Below are positions 53,901 to 63,792 of a DNA stretch of 64,000 nt, in pieces. Every line of letters starts with the position of its first letter. Positions within the stretch are counted from its first letter, which is position 1. Below the pieces are notes generated by a model. That model saw only the letters and a program-made list of their open reading frames with translations. It was not told where the DNA came from and did not search any database. Made by a program: the position numbers and the translations under genes. This stretch comes from an uncultured Granulosicoccus sp. (GTDB lineage Bacteria > Pseudomonadota > Gammaproteobacteria > Granulosicoccales > Granulosicoccaceae): contig CANLNQ010000002.1 in NCBI GenBank assembly GCA_947492525.1, positions 1 to 64,000 on the forward strand, in the 5' to 3' direction.

Positions 53901-55102
53901 TGACTGAGCAACACGCCATGGCGGATATCGTCATCGTCGGTGCCGGCCTGGTCGGCCTGCCGCTGGCGCAGGTGCTGGCCGCTCAGGGGCGGCAGGTTGT
54001 GCTGCTGGATGCCCAGGGGCCGGTCCTGAGCGGTGATGAAGGCGAATCGGAAGATGCTGCCTGGCAACTTCGGCAGCGCTGTACAGCCGTGAGCCTGGGT
54101 ACGCAGCGCTGGTTTGCCCGGCACGGACTCTGGTCTGCCCTGGCCGAGGACGCCGCAGCCATCCGTCAGGTAGTTGTGTCCCACAAGGGGTATTTCGGCA
54201 CCACGCGATTGCGGGCCGCTGAAATGGGCGTGGATGCGCTCGGTCATGTGCTCAACAATCAGCACCTGGTGAGTGCCCTGCAGCCGCTACTGGCGCAATC
54301 GACGGTCGATCACCGGACGTCCAGCAGTGTGGTGGCCGTGCGTCACCATGAGGATTCGGTCGATGTTCTGCTCGAAGGTGGCGATCGTGTTCGCGGTCGA
54401 TTACTGATTGCAGCCGATGGTGTGGGGTCGGTGGTGCGCGAGTCGGCAGGTATCGGTACCCGACAGGTCGACTATCAGCAGGCGGCGGTGCTGAGCATGC
54501 TGCAGCTGGAGGATGCGCATGACGATGTCGCCCATGAGCGATTCACCGATAGCGGTCCGCTGGCTCTGCTGCCGCGCAAGGGGCCGTATATGAACGTGGT
54601 GGATTGCATTGAAACCGAACAGCAGGAACCGATCAGGGCGCTGGACGATGCTGCTTATCTGGCTCGTCTGCAATCGCGCTTCGGCTTCCGTCTCGGGCGT
54701 TTTGCCGCGGTGGGTCCGCGGCTGGTACTGCCGCTGGTGCGTATCGAAGCGACGGCGCAGACAGCATCCCGTACCTTGTTGCTCGGTAATGCTGTGCGCT
54801 TGCTGCATCCGGTGGGCGGACAGGGATACAACCTGGCCATGCGTGATGTCGAGTCTCTGTTGCAGCTGCTGGCGCAGCAGGGCGATGGCGATCCCGGAGA
54901 TCCGGACTTGCTGTCGGCGTTCGTGGCGGCCAGGCGGGCCGATCAACAGCATGTCGTGCGCTTCACCGATACGCTGGCTCGCGGTTTTCGAGGCAAGGCA
55001 TCCTTGCCGGGGCATGTACGATCGGCAGCATTGCTGGGTCTGGACATGGTGAGTCCGCTTCGACGCCGCTTCGCGGCTCGCACCATGGGGCTCTTCTCGT
55101 GA
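53900..55102 (+). CDS. ubiH: UbiH-type 2-octaprenyl-6-methoxyphenol hydroxylase
   Basis: A 400-residue FAD monooxygenase of ubiquinone synthesis. It has 'IVIVGAGLVGLPLAQVLAAQ' for FAD binding, 'LIAADGVGSVVRE' and the family signature 'HPVGGQGYNLAMRD'. It lacks a UbiI partner downstream; a ClC gene follows instead. Its last 54 bases are the source of two diverged tandem copies further down. Confidence 0.9.
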   Translation: MTEQHAMADIVIVGAGLVGLPLAQVLAAQGRQVVLLDAQGPVLSGDEGESEDAAWQLRQRCTAVSLGTQRWFARHGLWSALAEDAAAIRQVVVSHKGYFGTTRLRAAEMGVDALGHVLNNQHLVSALQPLLAQSTVDHRTSSSVVAVRHHEDSVDVLLEGGDRVRGRLLIAADGVGSVVRESAGIGTRQVDYQQAAVLSMLQLEDAHDDVAHERFTDSGPLALLPRKGPYMNVVDCIETEQQEPIRALDDAAYLARLQSRFGFRLGRFAAVGPRLVLPLVRIEATAQTASRTLLLGNAVRLLHPVGGQGYNLAMRDVESLLQLLAQQGDGDPGDPDLLSAFVAARRADQQHVVRFTDTLARGFRGKASLPGHVRSAALLGLDMVSPLRRRFAARTMGLFS

Positions 55103-55238
55103 GTGCCTTGCGACGCCGGTGTGCGGATCGGTGTGCGGATCGGTGTGCGGATCGGTGTGCGGGTTGGACCACGGGGCATTCCTCGTGAGTCTGCTTCGAC
55201 CTCAGCGCGCGGGTCGGACCATGGGATCACTCCCCTGA
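55049..55238 (+). repeat. decayed tandem triplication of the ubiH 3' end
   Basis: Three successive units start with GTGAGT and end at TGA: unit 1 (55049-55102) is the ubiH terminus; unit 2 (55099-55188) shares its opening (GTGAGTGCCTTGCGACGCC) and its end (ACCACGGGGCATTCCTCGTGA), separated by an internal 12-bp repeat expansion; unit 3 (55185-55238) is 38 of 54 bases identical to unit 1. Read in the ubiH frame each copy ends in a stop codon, so copies 2 and 3 would be untranslated in that frame. Confidence 0.85.
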
Positions 55239-56986
55239 GGCGGTTTGCCGCTCATCTGGAGACCGGACTGGGACAACGTCTGGTCTTCTTTCTGGTGGCT
55301 GCCCTGACCGGTGCGATCGTCGGTCTGGCAACGCTGCTGCTCATCCAGCTGATCCTGTTCTTCCAGTGGGTCGGTTACGGCGATTCCTCCGAGATCCGCT
55401 ACGCACAGATCGTAGCGGCCCGGCCGGCCTGGCAGATCCTGCTGGTACCGGCGCTCGGTGGTCTGGTGCTGGGCATCCTGATGCAGTTTCTGCCGGGGCG
55501 TCGCTATCACGGTATCGCCGACGTCATGGAGGCCTGTGCGTTGAACAGTGCACGCATGCCGGTTCGCTCCGGTGTCGGTGCCGCACTGGCGGCGGCCCTG
55601 TCGCTGGGTATCGGTGCGCCGCTGGGACGTGAAGGACCGGCGGTACACATCGGCGCCTCGATCAGCGCCTGGCTGGCAGAGCGCCTGGGTTTGCCCCACA
55701 AGCAATCCCTGGCATTGCTCGGTTGTGGCGCGGCGGCAGCGGTGGCGGTCTCGTTCAGTACCCCCATCGCCGCTGTCATCTTCGCGCTGGAAGTCATCGT
55801 CGGCTATTTCACGCTGCGCGTGTTTGCCCCGATCGTGATTGCCGCGATGGCGGCGATGCTGGTGCGGGAACAGTTCATCGGGCATCAGGCACAGTTTCCG
55901 GTGCCCAGCCATTCCATTGTCTCCAACTGGGAGCTGCCGCTGTTTGCCTTGCTGGGCATTCTCGGTGCACTGGTGGCCAAGGCCATGCTGGCGACCACAG
56001 GGCGCATTCAGCAAGGCTGGAAATGGACCGAACTGCCGCGCTGGTGCCAGCCGGCACTGGCAGGCGTGCTTATCGGTACCCTGGCTCTGCCCATGCCGCA
56101 TATTCTGGGTATCGGCTTCGAAGGCACCTTCCTGGCACTCAACGGGGCGCTGTCCAACCCCGTGATCGCCTGGCTGCTGCTGGCCAAATTCGTCGTGGTG
56201 TGTCTGGCCTTCGGCAGTGGCTTCCCCGGTGGGGTGTTCGGGCCGGCGGTGTTCATGGGCAGCATGCTGGGTGGCCTGTACTGGGCGCTGCTGGGATTCA
56301 CCGGCCTGCCGCTGAGCGACCAGGGAGTCTATGCCACCATCGGCATGGCCGCGATGGGCTCGGCATTGCTGGGTGCACCGATATCCACCGTGCTCATCGT
56401 GTTCGAATTGACGCGGGACTACGGTGTCACGCTGGGCGTCATGACCGCCGCAGCGTTTGCCAGTACCGTCATGCAGACCGGCGAACATGGCTCCTTCTTC
56501 CGCTGGCAGCTGGCGCGGCGCAATATCAATCTTTCCAGTGGACGCGACATCAGTCTGCTGATGACGCATCGGGTGGAGAACCTGGTGCGCACCGGGTTTC
56601 TGACGGTGCCGGTCGATATCACCACCGGCGAGCTGACTTCGCGCATGGGCCAGGAACGACAGCGTATCGCCATTTTCGTGGATGATGAGGGTGTGTTCAG
56701 AGGCAGTGCCAATCTGTCGCTGCTGATCACCCATTCCATCGAACAGGGTCGCGATTCCCAGGCCATCGAGGGCGTTCTGAGCGCCGACTACGCCATTACG
56801 CCCATGACCAATATCGTCACGGCGGTGCAGAACATGGCGGAGCAGAAGCAGGAATTCGTGCCGGTGGTCGACAAGACGGATCCGAAGCACCCGGAACTGC
56901 TGGGTATCGTCACCAAGAGTGATCTGCTGGCAGAACACTACGATGTCATCAAGCGTGCCCGCGCCGAGGAGTTCGGTATCACCTGA
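55103..56986 (+). CDS. ClC-family chloride channel/antiporter with CBS domains
   Basis: A ClC protein, up to 627 residues. The core (from about residue 50) has 'GAPLGREGPAVHIGAS' with the gating Glu, 'SFSTPIAAVIFALE' and 'GSGFPGGVFGPAVFMGS', so the selectivity-filter elements are present. The last 130 residues carry a CBS pair. The start is unclear: the first GTG (55103) lies directly after the ubiH stop, other GTGs lie in a 12-bp repeat (55117-55164), and no ATG, GTG or TTG follows until the first helix. The N-terminal residues to about 35 come from duplicated ubiH tail sequence read in another frame. Confidence 0.85.
   Translation: MPCDAGVRIGVRIGVRIGVRVGPRGIPRESASTSARGSDHGITPLRRFAAHLETGLGQRLVFFLVAALTGAIVGLATLLLIQLILFFQWVGYGDSSEIRYAQIVAARPAWQILLVPALGGLVLGILMQFLPGRRYHGIADVMEACALNSARMPVRSGVGAALAAALSLGIGAPLGREGPAVHIGASISAWLAERLGLPHKQSLALLGCGAAAAVAVSFSTPIAAVIFALEVIVGYFTLRVFAPIVIAAMAAMLVREQFIGHQAQFPVPSHSIVSNWELPLFALLGILGALVAKAMLATTGRIQQGWKWTELPRWCQPALAGVLIGTLALPMPHILGIGFEGTFLALNGALSNPVIAWLLLAKFVVVCLAFGSGFPGGVFGPAVFMGSMLGGLYWALLGFTGLPLSDQGVYATIGMAAMGSALLGAPISTVLIVFELTRDYGVTLGVMTAAAFASTVMQTGEHGSFFRWQLARRNINLSSGRDISLLMTHRVENLVRTGFLTVPVDITTGELTSRMGQERQRIAIFVDDEGVFRGSANLSLLITHSIEQGRDSQAIEGVLSADYAITPMTNIVTAVQNMAEQKQEFVPVVDKTDPKHPELLGIVTKSDLLAEHYDVIKRARAEEFGIT
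55117..55164 (+). repeat. 12-bp tandem repeat at the ClC N-terminus
   Basis: Four copies of CGGTGTGCGGAT (the last changed to CGGTGTGCGGGT) inside unit 2 of the ubiH tail triplication. In the ClC frame they give Gly-Val-Arg-Ile; in the ubiH frame Arg-Cys-Ala-Asp. Confidence 0.96.
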
Positions 56987-57119
56987 GCCTGGCCTCAGCC
57001 GTGGTTTGATGCGACAGGCAGGGGGGCGGTGATTTTTCAGCGCCTCAGGGCACCATTTTCACGATGAGCTGCGTTGTCGTGTCATCATTCGTCTCACACC
57101 TTCACTTCGGGATTGACAC

Positions 57120-58451
57120 ATGAGTGGACCCAGGTTCCCTGGTTTTGACACCCTGGCGCTGCATGCCGGTCAGCAGCCGGATCGCGAAACCGGTGCGCGG
57201 GCAACGCCCATCTATCAAAGCACCTCCTTTGTCTTCGATGACAGCGACAAGGCCTCATCCCTGTTCGATGTCGCGCGAGCCGGCCATGTCTACTCGCGTA
57301 TCTCCAATCCCACGGTGGCCGTTCTCGAGGAGCGCGTTGCCGCGCTGGAAGGTGGCGTGGGTGCCGTGTGCACCGCCAGTGGCATGGCGGCCATTCACCT
57401 GGGGCTCACCACCATCACCGGTGCGGGCGGGCATATCGTGGCATCGCGCTCGCTCTATGGCGGTACGCACAATCTGCTTAGCTACACATTGCCGCGCTTC
57501 GGTATCGAGACCACCTTTGTCGACCCACGGGATCCGGAGGCCTTTGCCGCGGCAATCCGCCCGGAAACACGGGTGTTGTTCGCAGAAACGGTGGCCAATC
57601 CCCGCTGTGAAGTGCTGGATATCCCGCGCGTATCTGCCATCGCCCACGACGCCGGTCTGCCGCTGATGATCGATGCCACGCTGACCACGCCCTGCCTGAT
57701 GCAGGTGTTGCGTCTGGGGGCGGATATCGTCATGCATTCGCTGACCAAGTTCATGGGCGGCCACGGCGTGGCCGTGGGTGGAGCATTGGTGGATAGTGGG
57801 CGCTTTGACTGGGAAGCGTCCGGCCGTTTTCCGGAGTTGACCGAACCCTATGCCGGTTTCCACGGCATGAACTTCGTGGAAGAGTTCGGCCCCAGTGCCT
57901 ACATCATGCGCGCGCGCAAGGAAGGGCTACGTGATTTCGGGGCCAGTCTGTCACCGGGCAACGCCTTTCATCTGCTGCAGGGACTGGAGACGCTTTCCAT
58001 GCGTATGGAGCGGCATGTGGCCAATACCACGTCCATCGTTCAGTTCCTGTCGCAGCATGAAGCGGTCTCGGTGGTGCACCACCCGGACTTGCCGACTCAT
58101 CCTGACCATGCGCTGGCGCAGAAGCTGCTGCCGCGCGGCGCCGGTGCAGTGTTCAGCTTCGAGCTGGCCGGCGGGCGAGCTGCGGGTTCCGCGTTCATCG
58201 AAGCTCTGCAACTGTTCTCGCATCTGGCCAATGTCGGTGATGCCAAGTCTCTGGTCATTCACCCGGCCAGCACCACGCATTCACGCATGGACGATGCCGA
58301 TCTGCAGGCTGCCGGTATTTCCCCGGGACTGGTCAGGCTTTCGGTCGGGCTGGAGAATATCGATGACCTGGAGGCCGATCTGTCGCAGGCCTTGCGACGT
58401 GCCGCGCGGGTGGCCTCGACGCCGTCGGTGGGCAAGGAGGGCTCGGCATGA
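57120..58451 (+). CDS. O-acetylhomoserine sulfhydrylase-like PLP enzyme (MetY type)
   Basis: A 443-residue Cys/Met-metabolism PLP enzyme. The opening 'FDTLALHAGQQPDRETGARA' and length fit MetY (O-acetylhomoserine aminocarboxypropyltransferase). The PLP Lys is Lys210 (MHSLTKFMGGHG), the Tyr is in 'VYSRISNPTVAVLEERVA', and the C-terminal 'HPASTTHSRM' is typical. It would make homocysteine from O-acetylhomoserine and sulfide, feeding MetH. It overlaps the next gene by 4 bases. Confidence 0.9.
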   Translation: MSGPRFPGFDTLALHAGQQPDRETGARATPIYQSTSFVFDDSDKASSLFDVARAGHVYSRISNPTVAVLEERVAALEGGVGAVCTASGMAAIHLGLTTITGAGGHIVASRSLYGGTHNLLSYTLPRFGIETTFVDPRDPEAFAAAIRPETRVLFAETVANPRCEVLDIPRVSAIAHDAGLPLMIDATLTTPCLMQVLRLGADIVMHSLTKFMGGHGVAVGGALVDSGRFDWEASGRFPELTEPYAGFHGMNFVEEFGPSAYIMRARKEGLRDFGASLSPGNAFHLLQGLETLSMRMERHVANTTSIVQFLSQHEAVSVVHHPDLPTHPDHALAQKLLPRGAGAVFSFELAGGRAAGSAFIEALQLFSHLANVGDAKSLVIHPASTTHSRMDDADLQAAGISPGLVRLSVGLENIDDLEADLSQALRRAARVASTPSVGKEGSA

Positions 58452-59257
58452 AGGTGCAGGTGGCAGGTAGCGAGATATTCGTGGGTCAGGGTGGCGTGGA
58501 CTGGGCGTCGGGTCGTGACACACTGGTGTTGCAGCATGGCGCCGGCATGGATCGCACGGTCTGGGTATTGCTGGCGCGCTATTTTGCACGCCACGGGTTC
58601 AATGTGGTGTGTGCCGACCTTCCCGCTCATGGAGGCTCGACGGGGGAGGCGCTGACTTCCATCGAATCCCAGGCTGCATTCTTGTGGCAACTGCTGGATG
58701 TACTGCAGGCCGATCACGGCCTGCCGGCAGGCCCGGCAATACTGGGAGGGCACAGCATGGGAGCACTCATTGCGGTCGAAGCGGCGGGTCAGCAACCGGC
58801 GCGCACAGCACAGCTGCTGCTGTTCGGTTCCGGCTATCCGATGCCGGTGGCGCAGCCACTACTGGATGCCGCTGCTGCCAACGAGCAGACCGCAATCGAC
58901 ATGATCGCCATCTACAGTCATTGTCTGAAATCGCAGCTGGGGCACAATGCCATAGCCGGCATCAGTGTACAGAACTCGGCAATGGCCTTGCTCGAACGCT
59001 GTCCACCGGGTGTATTGCATGCCGATCTCTCGGCCTGCAATGCCTATGAGGGCGTGGACAAGGCCGCTGCGGCCTTTGGTGAGGGCAAGACTACCCTGAT
59101 CGTGGGGGACGAGGATCGCATGACACCGATGAAGATGAGCCGCAATCTGGCAGGCCAACTCGGCGGGCAACTGGTGGTATTGAAAGACTGTGGTCACATG
59201 GTGATGAGCGAACAACCGGAGCAGACGCTGCAGGCTGTCCGAAACGCACTGCTGTAA
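58448..59257 (+). CDS. alpha/beta hydrolase
   Basis: A 269-residue alpha/beta hydrolase. The nucleophile elbow is 'GGHSMGA' (Ser103); 'LVLQHGAGMDRTVW' makes the oxyanion region; a late Asp ('VGDEDRMTP') and His ('CGHMVMSEQP') complete the triad. The substrate is unknown. It overlaps the MetY gene (ATGA), so it may act in sulfur metabolism or on homoserine esters, but that is speculative. Confidence 0.88.
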   Translation: MKVQVAGSEIFVGQGGVDWASGRDTLVLQHGAGMDRTVWVLLARYFARHGFNVVCADLPAHGGSTGEALTSIESQAAFLWQLLDVLQADHGLPAGPAILGGHSMGALIAVEAAGQQPARTAQLLLFGSGYPMPVAQPLLDAAAANEQTAIDMIAIYSHCLKSQLGHNAIAGISVQNSAMALLERCPPGVLHADLSACNAYEGVDKAAAAFGEGKTTLIVGDEDRMTPMKMSRNLAGQLGGQLVVLKDCGHMVMSEQPEQTLQAVRNALL

Positions 59258-59263
59258 CGACAA

Positions 59264-59285
59264 CGGGACCCCCGAAGGGGTCCCG
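59264..59285. terminator. bidirectional hairpin between the hydrolase and adk
   Basis: A perfect 9-bp stem (CGGGACCCC / GGGGTCCCG) with a CGAA tetraloop lies between convergent genes and can end transcription from both sides. U-tracts are absent. Confidence 0.75.
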
Positions 59286-59312
59286 CTGCTTCCCGAACGT
59301 CGGTAACCTGAA

Positions 59313-59984
<672 letters not shown>

Positions 59985-60079
59985 TTACTGCTCCTCCTGG
60001 CTTCTGCTAGCAAACGTCAGGGTAGCGAAATACACGCCGGAATGCACGAAAACTGGTCCCATGGTGCCATACTTGTGCG

Positions 60080-60661
60080 ATGTCTATCGATCATCTCAGA
60101 AAAGATCTCGTCATCAACACCGAACTGGCGGGCCAACCCCTGTGTTTCCATACCACCTGGGGGCTGTTCTCGCCGCGCGCCATCGATGAAGGCAGCTTGT
60201 TGCTGCTCGACCATCTCGAGGTATTCGAGGACGATGTAACCCTTGACATGGGCTGTGGTTATGGGCCTCTGGGCCTGTCCATTGCCCAACGATCGCCCAG
60301 AGGCGCCGTGCATCTGGTCGACAAGGATTTTCTGGCCGTGGAATACACGCAGGCCAATGCGAAGCGCAATGGTCTGTCGAACGCTCAGGCTTACCTGAGC
60401 AATGGCTTCAGCCACGTGCCAGCCGAGCTAGAACTGAGCCTGGTGGTGTCGAACCTGCCAGCCAAGGTCGGCAATGAGTTCTTCCAGATCCTGTTCGAAG
60501 ATGCACGCCGTCACATGAAGCCCGGTGCGCGCATCGTGGTAGTGACCATCAACGGCCTGCGTGACTTCATCAAGCGCTCCTTCAAGGAGAACTTCGGCAA
60601 CTACAAGAAGCTGAAGCAGGGCAAGAGCTACACCATCTCCATGGCCGTGCTGGAAAAGTAG
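60080..60661 (+). CDS. RsmC-like class I SAM methyltransferase
   Basis: A 193-residue methyltransferase with the MTS fold. It shows 'GLFSPRAIDEGSLLLLDHL', the SAM-binding 'LDMGCGYGPLGLSIA', and 'VVSNLPAKVGNEF' in place of the usual NPPF/NPPY motif. This NLPAK variant is seen in single-domain RsmC relatives. A base on RNA is the probable target; which one is unknown. Confidence 0.85.
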   Translation: MSIDHLRKDLVINTELAGQPLCFHTTWGLFSPRAIDEGSLLLLDHLEVFEDDVTLDMGCGYGPLGLSIAQRSPRGAVHLVDKDFLAVEYTQANAKRNGLSNAQAYLSNGFSHVPAELELSLVVSNLPAKVGNEFFQILFEDARRHMKPGARIVVVTINGLRDFIKRSFKENFGNYKKLKQGKSYTISMAVLEK

Positions 60662-60683
60662 GGCAGTCTCTCTTGCCCTGCCG

Positions 60684-61553
60684 CTATGATCCGGCTTGCT
60701 GCTTGCTCTGGCAGACGCACTGCTGACCGGGCTGGATGGTCAGCTGGCAGCTGGTGCACCAGGTCGCGCCGGTGGGCTGCAGTTGCTTGTCCACCTCGAC
60801 CCGGTCGTCGAAGACGAAACAGTCACCGTCCCAGTGCTTGCCACCGGTACGCTCGAAGTAGTTCAGAATGCCACCTTCGATCTGGTACACCTCCTTGAAT
60901 CCCTGTTCGATCATCCACGGAGCGGCCTTTTCACAGCGAATGCCACCGGTACAGAAGGTCACGATGGGTTTGGCAGGATCCAGACTGCCGTCTTCCAGGG
61001 CCTGGGTGACCGCGCGCTGGTAATCCCGAAAATGCGCGATATCCAGGTGTTCAGCCTGCGTGAAAGTGCCGGATTCGACCTCATAGGTGTTGCGGGTGTC
61101 CAGCAAGGTGAAATCGCGTTCTTCATCGAGCCATTGCGCCAGCGTCTCCGGCGGCAGAGCGGGGGCTTCAGGGCGCCGCAACTGCCGCGTGCGGGCCTCG
61201 GCACCATCGAAGGCGATGATTTCGTGCCGGATGCGAACCTTGAGCTTGGAGAAAGGTTTCGTTTCCGAGGTGCTTTCCTTGAGCCACAGGTCACGAAAAC
61301 GCTCATCGGCTTCGAAGACGGCACGTGCTGCCTCGCATTGTGGACGTGTTCCTGCAAGAGCGACATTGATGCCTTCATCGGCGAGCAGAATGGTGCCCAG
61401 GACACCGGTTTCAGCCAGTGCCTGCAGCAGATCGGCCTGTAACACGGGTAGGTAATCAAGCTGTATGAATCGATAGCCTGACAGGTTAATGTAGAGTTCC
61501 CCGGAAGGTGAAGCGGATGAGCCTTCAGAGTTGAGTGTGTCGATCACGTGCAT
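60684..61553 (-). CDS. trhO: tRNA uridine(34) hydroxylase (TrhO/YceA), rhodanese fold
   Basis: A 289-residue protein with an N-terminal ferredoxin-like domain and a rhodanese domain. The active loop has Cys201 in 'TFCTGGIRCEKAA', a longer loop than in sulfurtransferases. TrhO/YceA proteins add the 5-hydroxyl to U34 of tRNAs with oxygen. The C-terminus has a Cys-rich motif ('WCTSCQLTIQPGQQCVCQ') that may bind zinc. It is convergent with the RsmC-like gene. Confidence 0.9.
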   Translation of the reverse strand: MHVIDTLNSEGSSASPSGELYINLSGYRFIQLDYLPVLQADLLQALAETGVLGTILLADEGINVALAGTRPQCEAARAVFEADERFRDLWLKESTSETKPFSKLKVRIRHEIIAFDGAEARTRQLRRPEAPALPPETLAQWLDEERDFTLLDTRNTYEVESGTFTQAEHLDIAHFRDYQRAVTQALEDGSLDPAKPIVTFCTGGIRCEKAAPWMIEQGFKEVYQIEGGILNYFERTGGKHWDGDCFVFDDRVEVDKQLQPTGATWCTSCQLTIQPGQQCVCQSKQQAGS

Positions 61554-61657
61554 GAGGTCGCCTTGGTACTGCTTTCGGGTTCAATGGGTAATTCTAAACT
61601 TTCTTCAGCCGTGCCTGTCGGGAATGAGGGGCACAAGCGTTTCAGGGTGTGGGTGAT

Positions 61658-63715
61658 ATGTTGAAACACAAACGACACGCAGGAAGCTGGCCGGTGCTTG
61701 GCGGTGCGTTGCTGCTGTCCATGGTCGCCGGATCATGGGCCGTTGCCGTCATGGCTGCCGGTTCCGACAACGGGCAGGAAGGCGCAAAGGCCTCCGCCAT
61801 CGGCTCAGGCGGTGCTGCGGGTGATGAGACGTCCGGTGATACCGGCCCGTACGGCGAACAACGCCTGCAGTTCAGCGAAGCGCTGGATGCTCTGGCTGCC
61901 GGGGATCAGGCACGTTTTGCCAGCCTCAAGGCGGCACTGTCGGACTATCCGCTGGCCGACTATCTGGATTACGAACAGTTGCAGCAGCAATGGCGCGATG
62001 TGACCCCCGGCAGCCGGGAGATCCGTCAACTGAACGCATTCGAGCAGCGCACCGGCGACAGCTCGCTGACCCGCCGCCTGACGCGCACGCTGCAGAAGCG
62101 TTTTGCCGAGACCGAGCAATGGGAGACCTTTCTGGCGCTGGGCAAATCGCGTCTGGCTGCCAGCATGACCTGCGAGACGCTCAAGGCCCGCAGCGAAGCC
62201 GGGCAGGTGAATGGTTTCGACGAGCAGATTGTCGAGATGTGGGTCAAGCCACGTGAACACCGGGAGCCCTGCAAATCGATCCTCGAAGATATCGAAGCCC
62301 GCAATACGCCGCCGATATCGGCCATCTGGGAACGCATCTATCAGGCCATGGAGTCCAACAAGCCCGAATTTGCCACACCCATGCTTGCCTATCTGGGCAG
62401 TCGTGATCGCGCGCTGGCGAAGAGCTGGATCGAGGCGGGGGAATCGCCTCAGTCGTTTCTGCTCAGCGGCAAGCTGGACAAGGACACCCTTCTGAATCGA
62501 CGAATCATCGCGGACCTGATACTGGACTGGTCTCGCCAGGATACCAGCGCGGCCATCGAACAATGGCTGCGCATTCGCGAGCGTTTCAGCTTCAATGATG
62601 ATCGCTACTACGATACAAGTCGGGCACTGGCCATGCGTGCAGCCTATCGACGCATGCCCGAAGCTCATCAGTGGTTGCAGACCTTCACGGCGCGCGCCGA
62701 CGATCTGGAATTGCAGGAGTGGCGCATCCGTACGGCCCTGCTGGCCGAAGACTGGCAGGCGGTGATCAACAGCATCGCGCAGTTGCCGCGCGAGGAACAG
62801 GAAGAGGATCACTGGGCCTACTGGCAGGCAAGAGCATTGGAGCAGACCGGTCGTGAGGCCGATGCACGCAGCATCTACACCGAGCTGGCCGCACTGCAGT
62901 CCTATCACGGTTTTCTGTCGGCGGATCGCCTCCAGCTGGATTACGCCATCTACGATGAACCGATCGTGCCGGATTCGCAGCTGCTCGGACAGCTGACCGA
63001 CGAACCGGCACTGCGTCGTGCACGCGAGTTTCATCACGTGGGCCTGAGCACGGAGAGTCGTCGTGAATGGAACAACTGGGTGCGTGGCAGGAGCGAAGCC
63101 GAGCTGGCCGCGGCGGCCGTTCTGGCCAGTGAGTGGGGCCTGCATGACCGGGCCATTTACGCGGCCGGGTTGAGCAACAGTCGACGAGCCATATCACTGC
63201 GCTTTCCGTTGTTGTATCGCAGCGAGGTGGCCCGAGCCTCGATGGACAACGCCATAGAGCCTGCCTGGATCTTCGGGGTCATGCGTCGTGAGAGTGCCTA
63301 TATCCGTGACGTGCGCTCCAGCGCCGGTGCCATCGGTCTGATGCAGCTGATGCCGCGCACTGCACGCTATGTGGCAGGCTTGCAGGGCAAGAAGGACTGG
63401 CGCGGCGACCTGACCGAGTCGGGTACCAATATCGAGCTGGGTACCTTCTACCTGAGACATGTCATGAACCGTTTCGATGATCATCAGGTGCTGGCCACGG
63501 CCAGCTACAACGCCGGGCCGAGCCGGGTCGGAAAATGGTTGACCGAGTCCAGCATGGAGGCCGATATCTGGATCGATACCATTCCCTATACCGAAACGCG
63601 TCGCTATGTGCGTGCAGTGCTCGCCTATGCAGCGATCTATGAGCATCAGCTCAATGGCGAGCCGCAGCGTCTGAGCAACAAGTTGCGTCTGATCCCGGCG
63701 GCAACCGGTGTGTGA
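61658..63715 (+). CDS. slt: soluble lytic murein transglycosylase
   Basis: Encodes 685 residues from ATG 61658; a GTG nine bases earlier is possible. There is an N-terminal hydrophobic signal (about residues 10-33), then a long alpha-helical superhelical domain, and a C-terminal goose-lysozyme-like domain with catalytic Glu545 in 'MRRESAYIRDVRSSAGAIG' and 'LMQLMPRTARYVA'. It cleaves the glycan chains of peptidoglycan in the periplasm, forming anhydro-muropeptides. The length matches Slt70 with its U-shaped domain. Confidence 0.94.
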   Translation: MLKHKRHAGSWPVLGGALLLSMVAGSWAVAVMAAGSDNGQEGAKASAIGSGGAAGDETSGDTGPYGEQRLQFSEALDALAAGDQARFASLKAALSDYPLADYLDYEQLQQQWRDVTPGSREIRQLNAFEQRTGDSSLTRRLTRTLQKRFAETEQWETFLALGKSRLAASMTCETLKARSEAGQVNGFDEQIVEMWVKPREHREPCKSILEDIEARNTPPISAIWERIYQAMESNKPEFATPMLAYLGSRDRALAKSWIEAGESPQSFLLSGKLDKDTLLNRRIIADLILDWSRQDTSAAIEQWLRIRERFSFNDDRYYDTSRALAMRAAYRRMPEAHQWLQTFTARADDLELQEWRIRTALLAEDWQAVINSIAQLPREEQEEDHWAYWQARALEQTGREADARSIYTELAALQSYHGFLSADRLQLDYAIYDEPIVPDSQLLGQLTDEPALRRAREFHHVGLSTESRREWNNWVRGRSEAELAAAAVLASEWGLHDRAIYAAGLSNSRRAISLRFPLLYRSEVARASMDNAIEPAWIFGVMRRESAYIRDVRSSAGAIGLMQLMPRTARYVAGLQGKKDWRGDLTESGTNIELGTFYLRHVMNRFDDHQVLATASYNAGPSRVGKWLTESSMEADIWIDTIPYTETRRYVRAVLAYAAIYEHQLNGEPQRLSNKLRLIPAATGV

Positions 63716-63792
63716 AACCGCTGCCGTGAAAGGCTGTCATGCACGGACTTTGGCGATATGATGGCAGGTCTTTCGAGAGGGATTACCGCGCC

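Noticed and set aside
55202-56938. 578-codon open frame on the minus strand
   Set aside because: Antisense to the ClC gene; composition is His/Gln/Arg-rich and no motif is visible.
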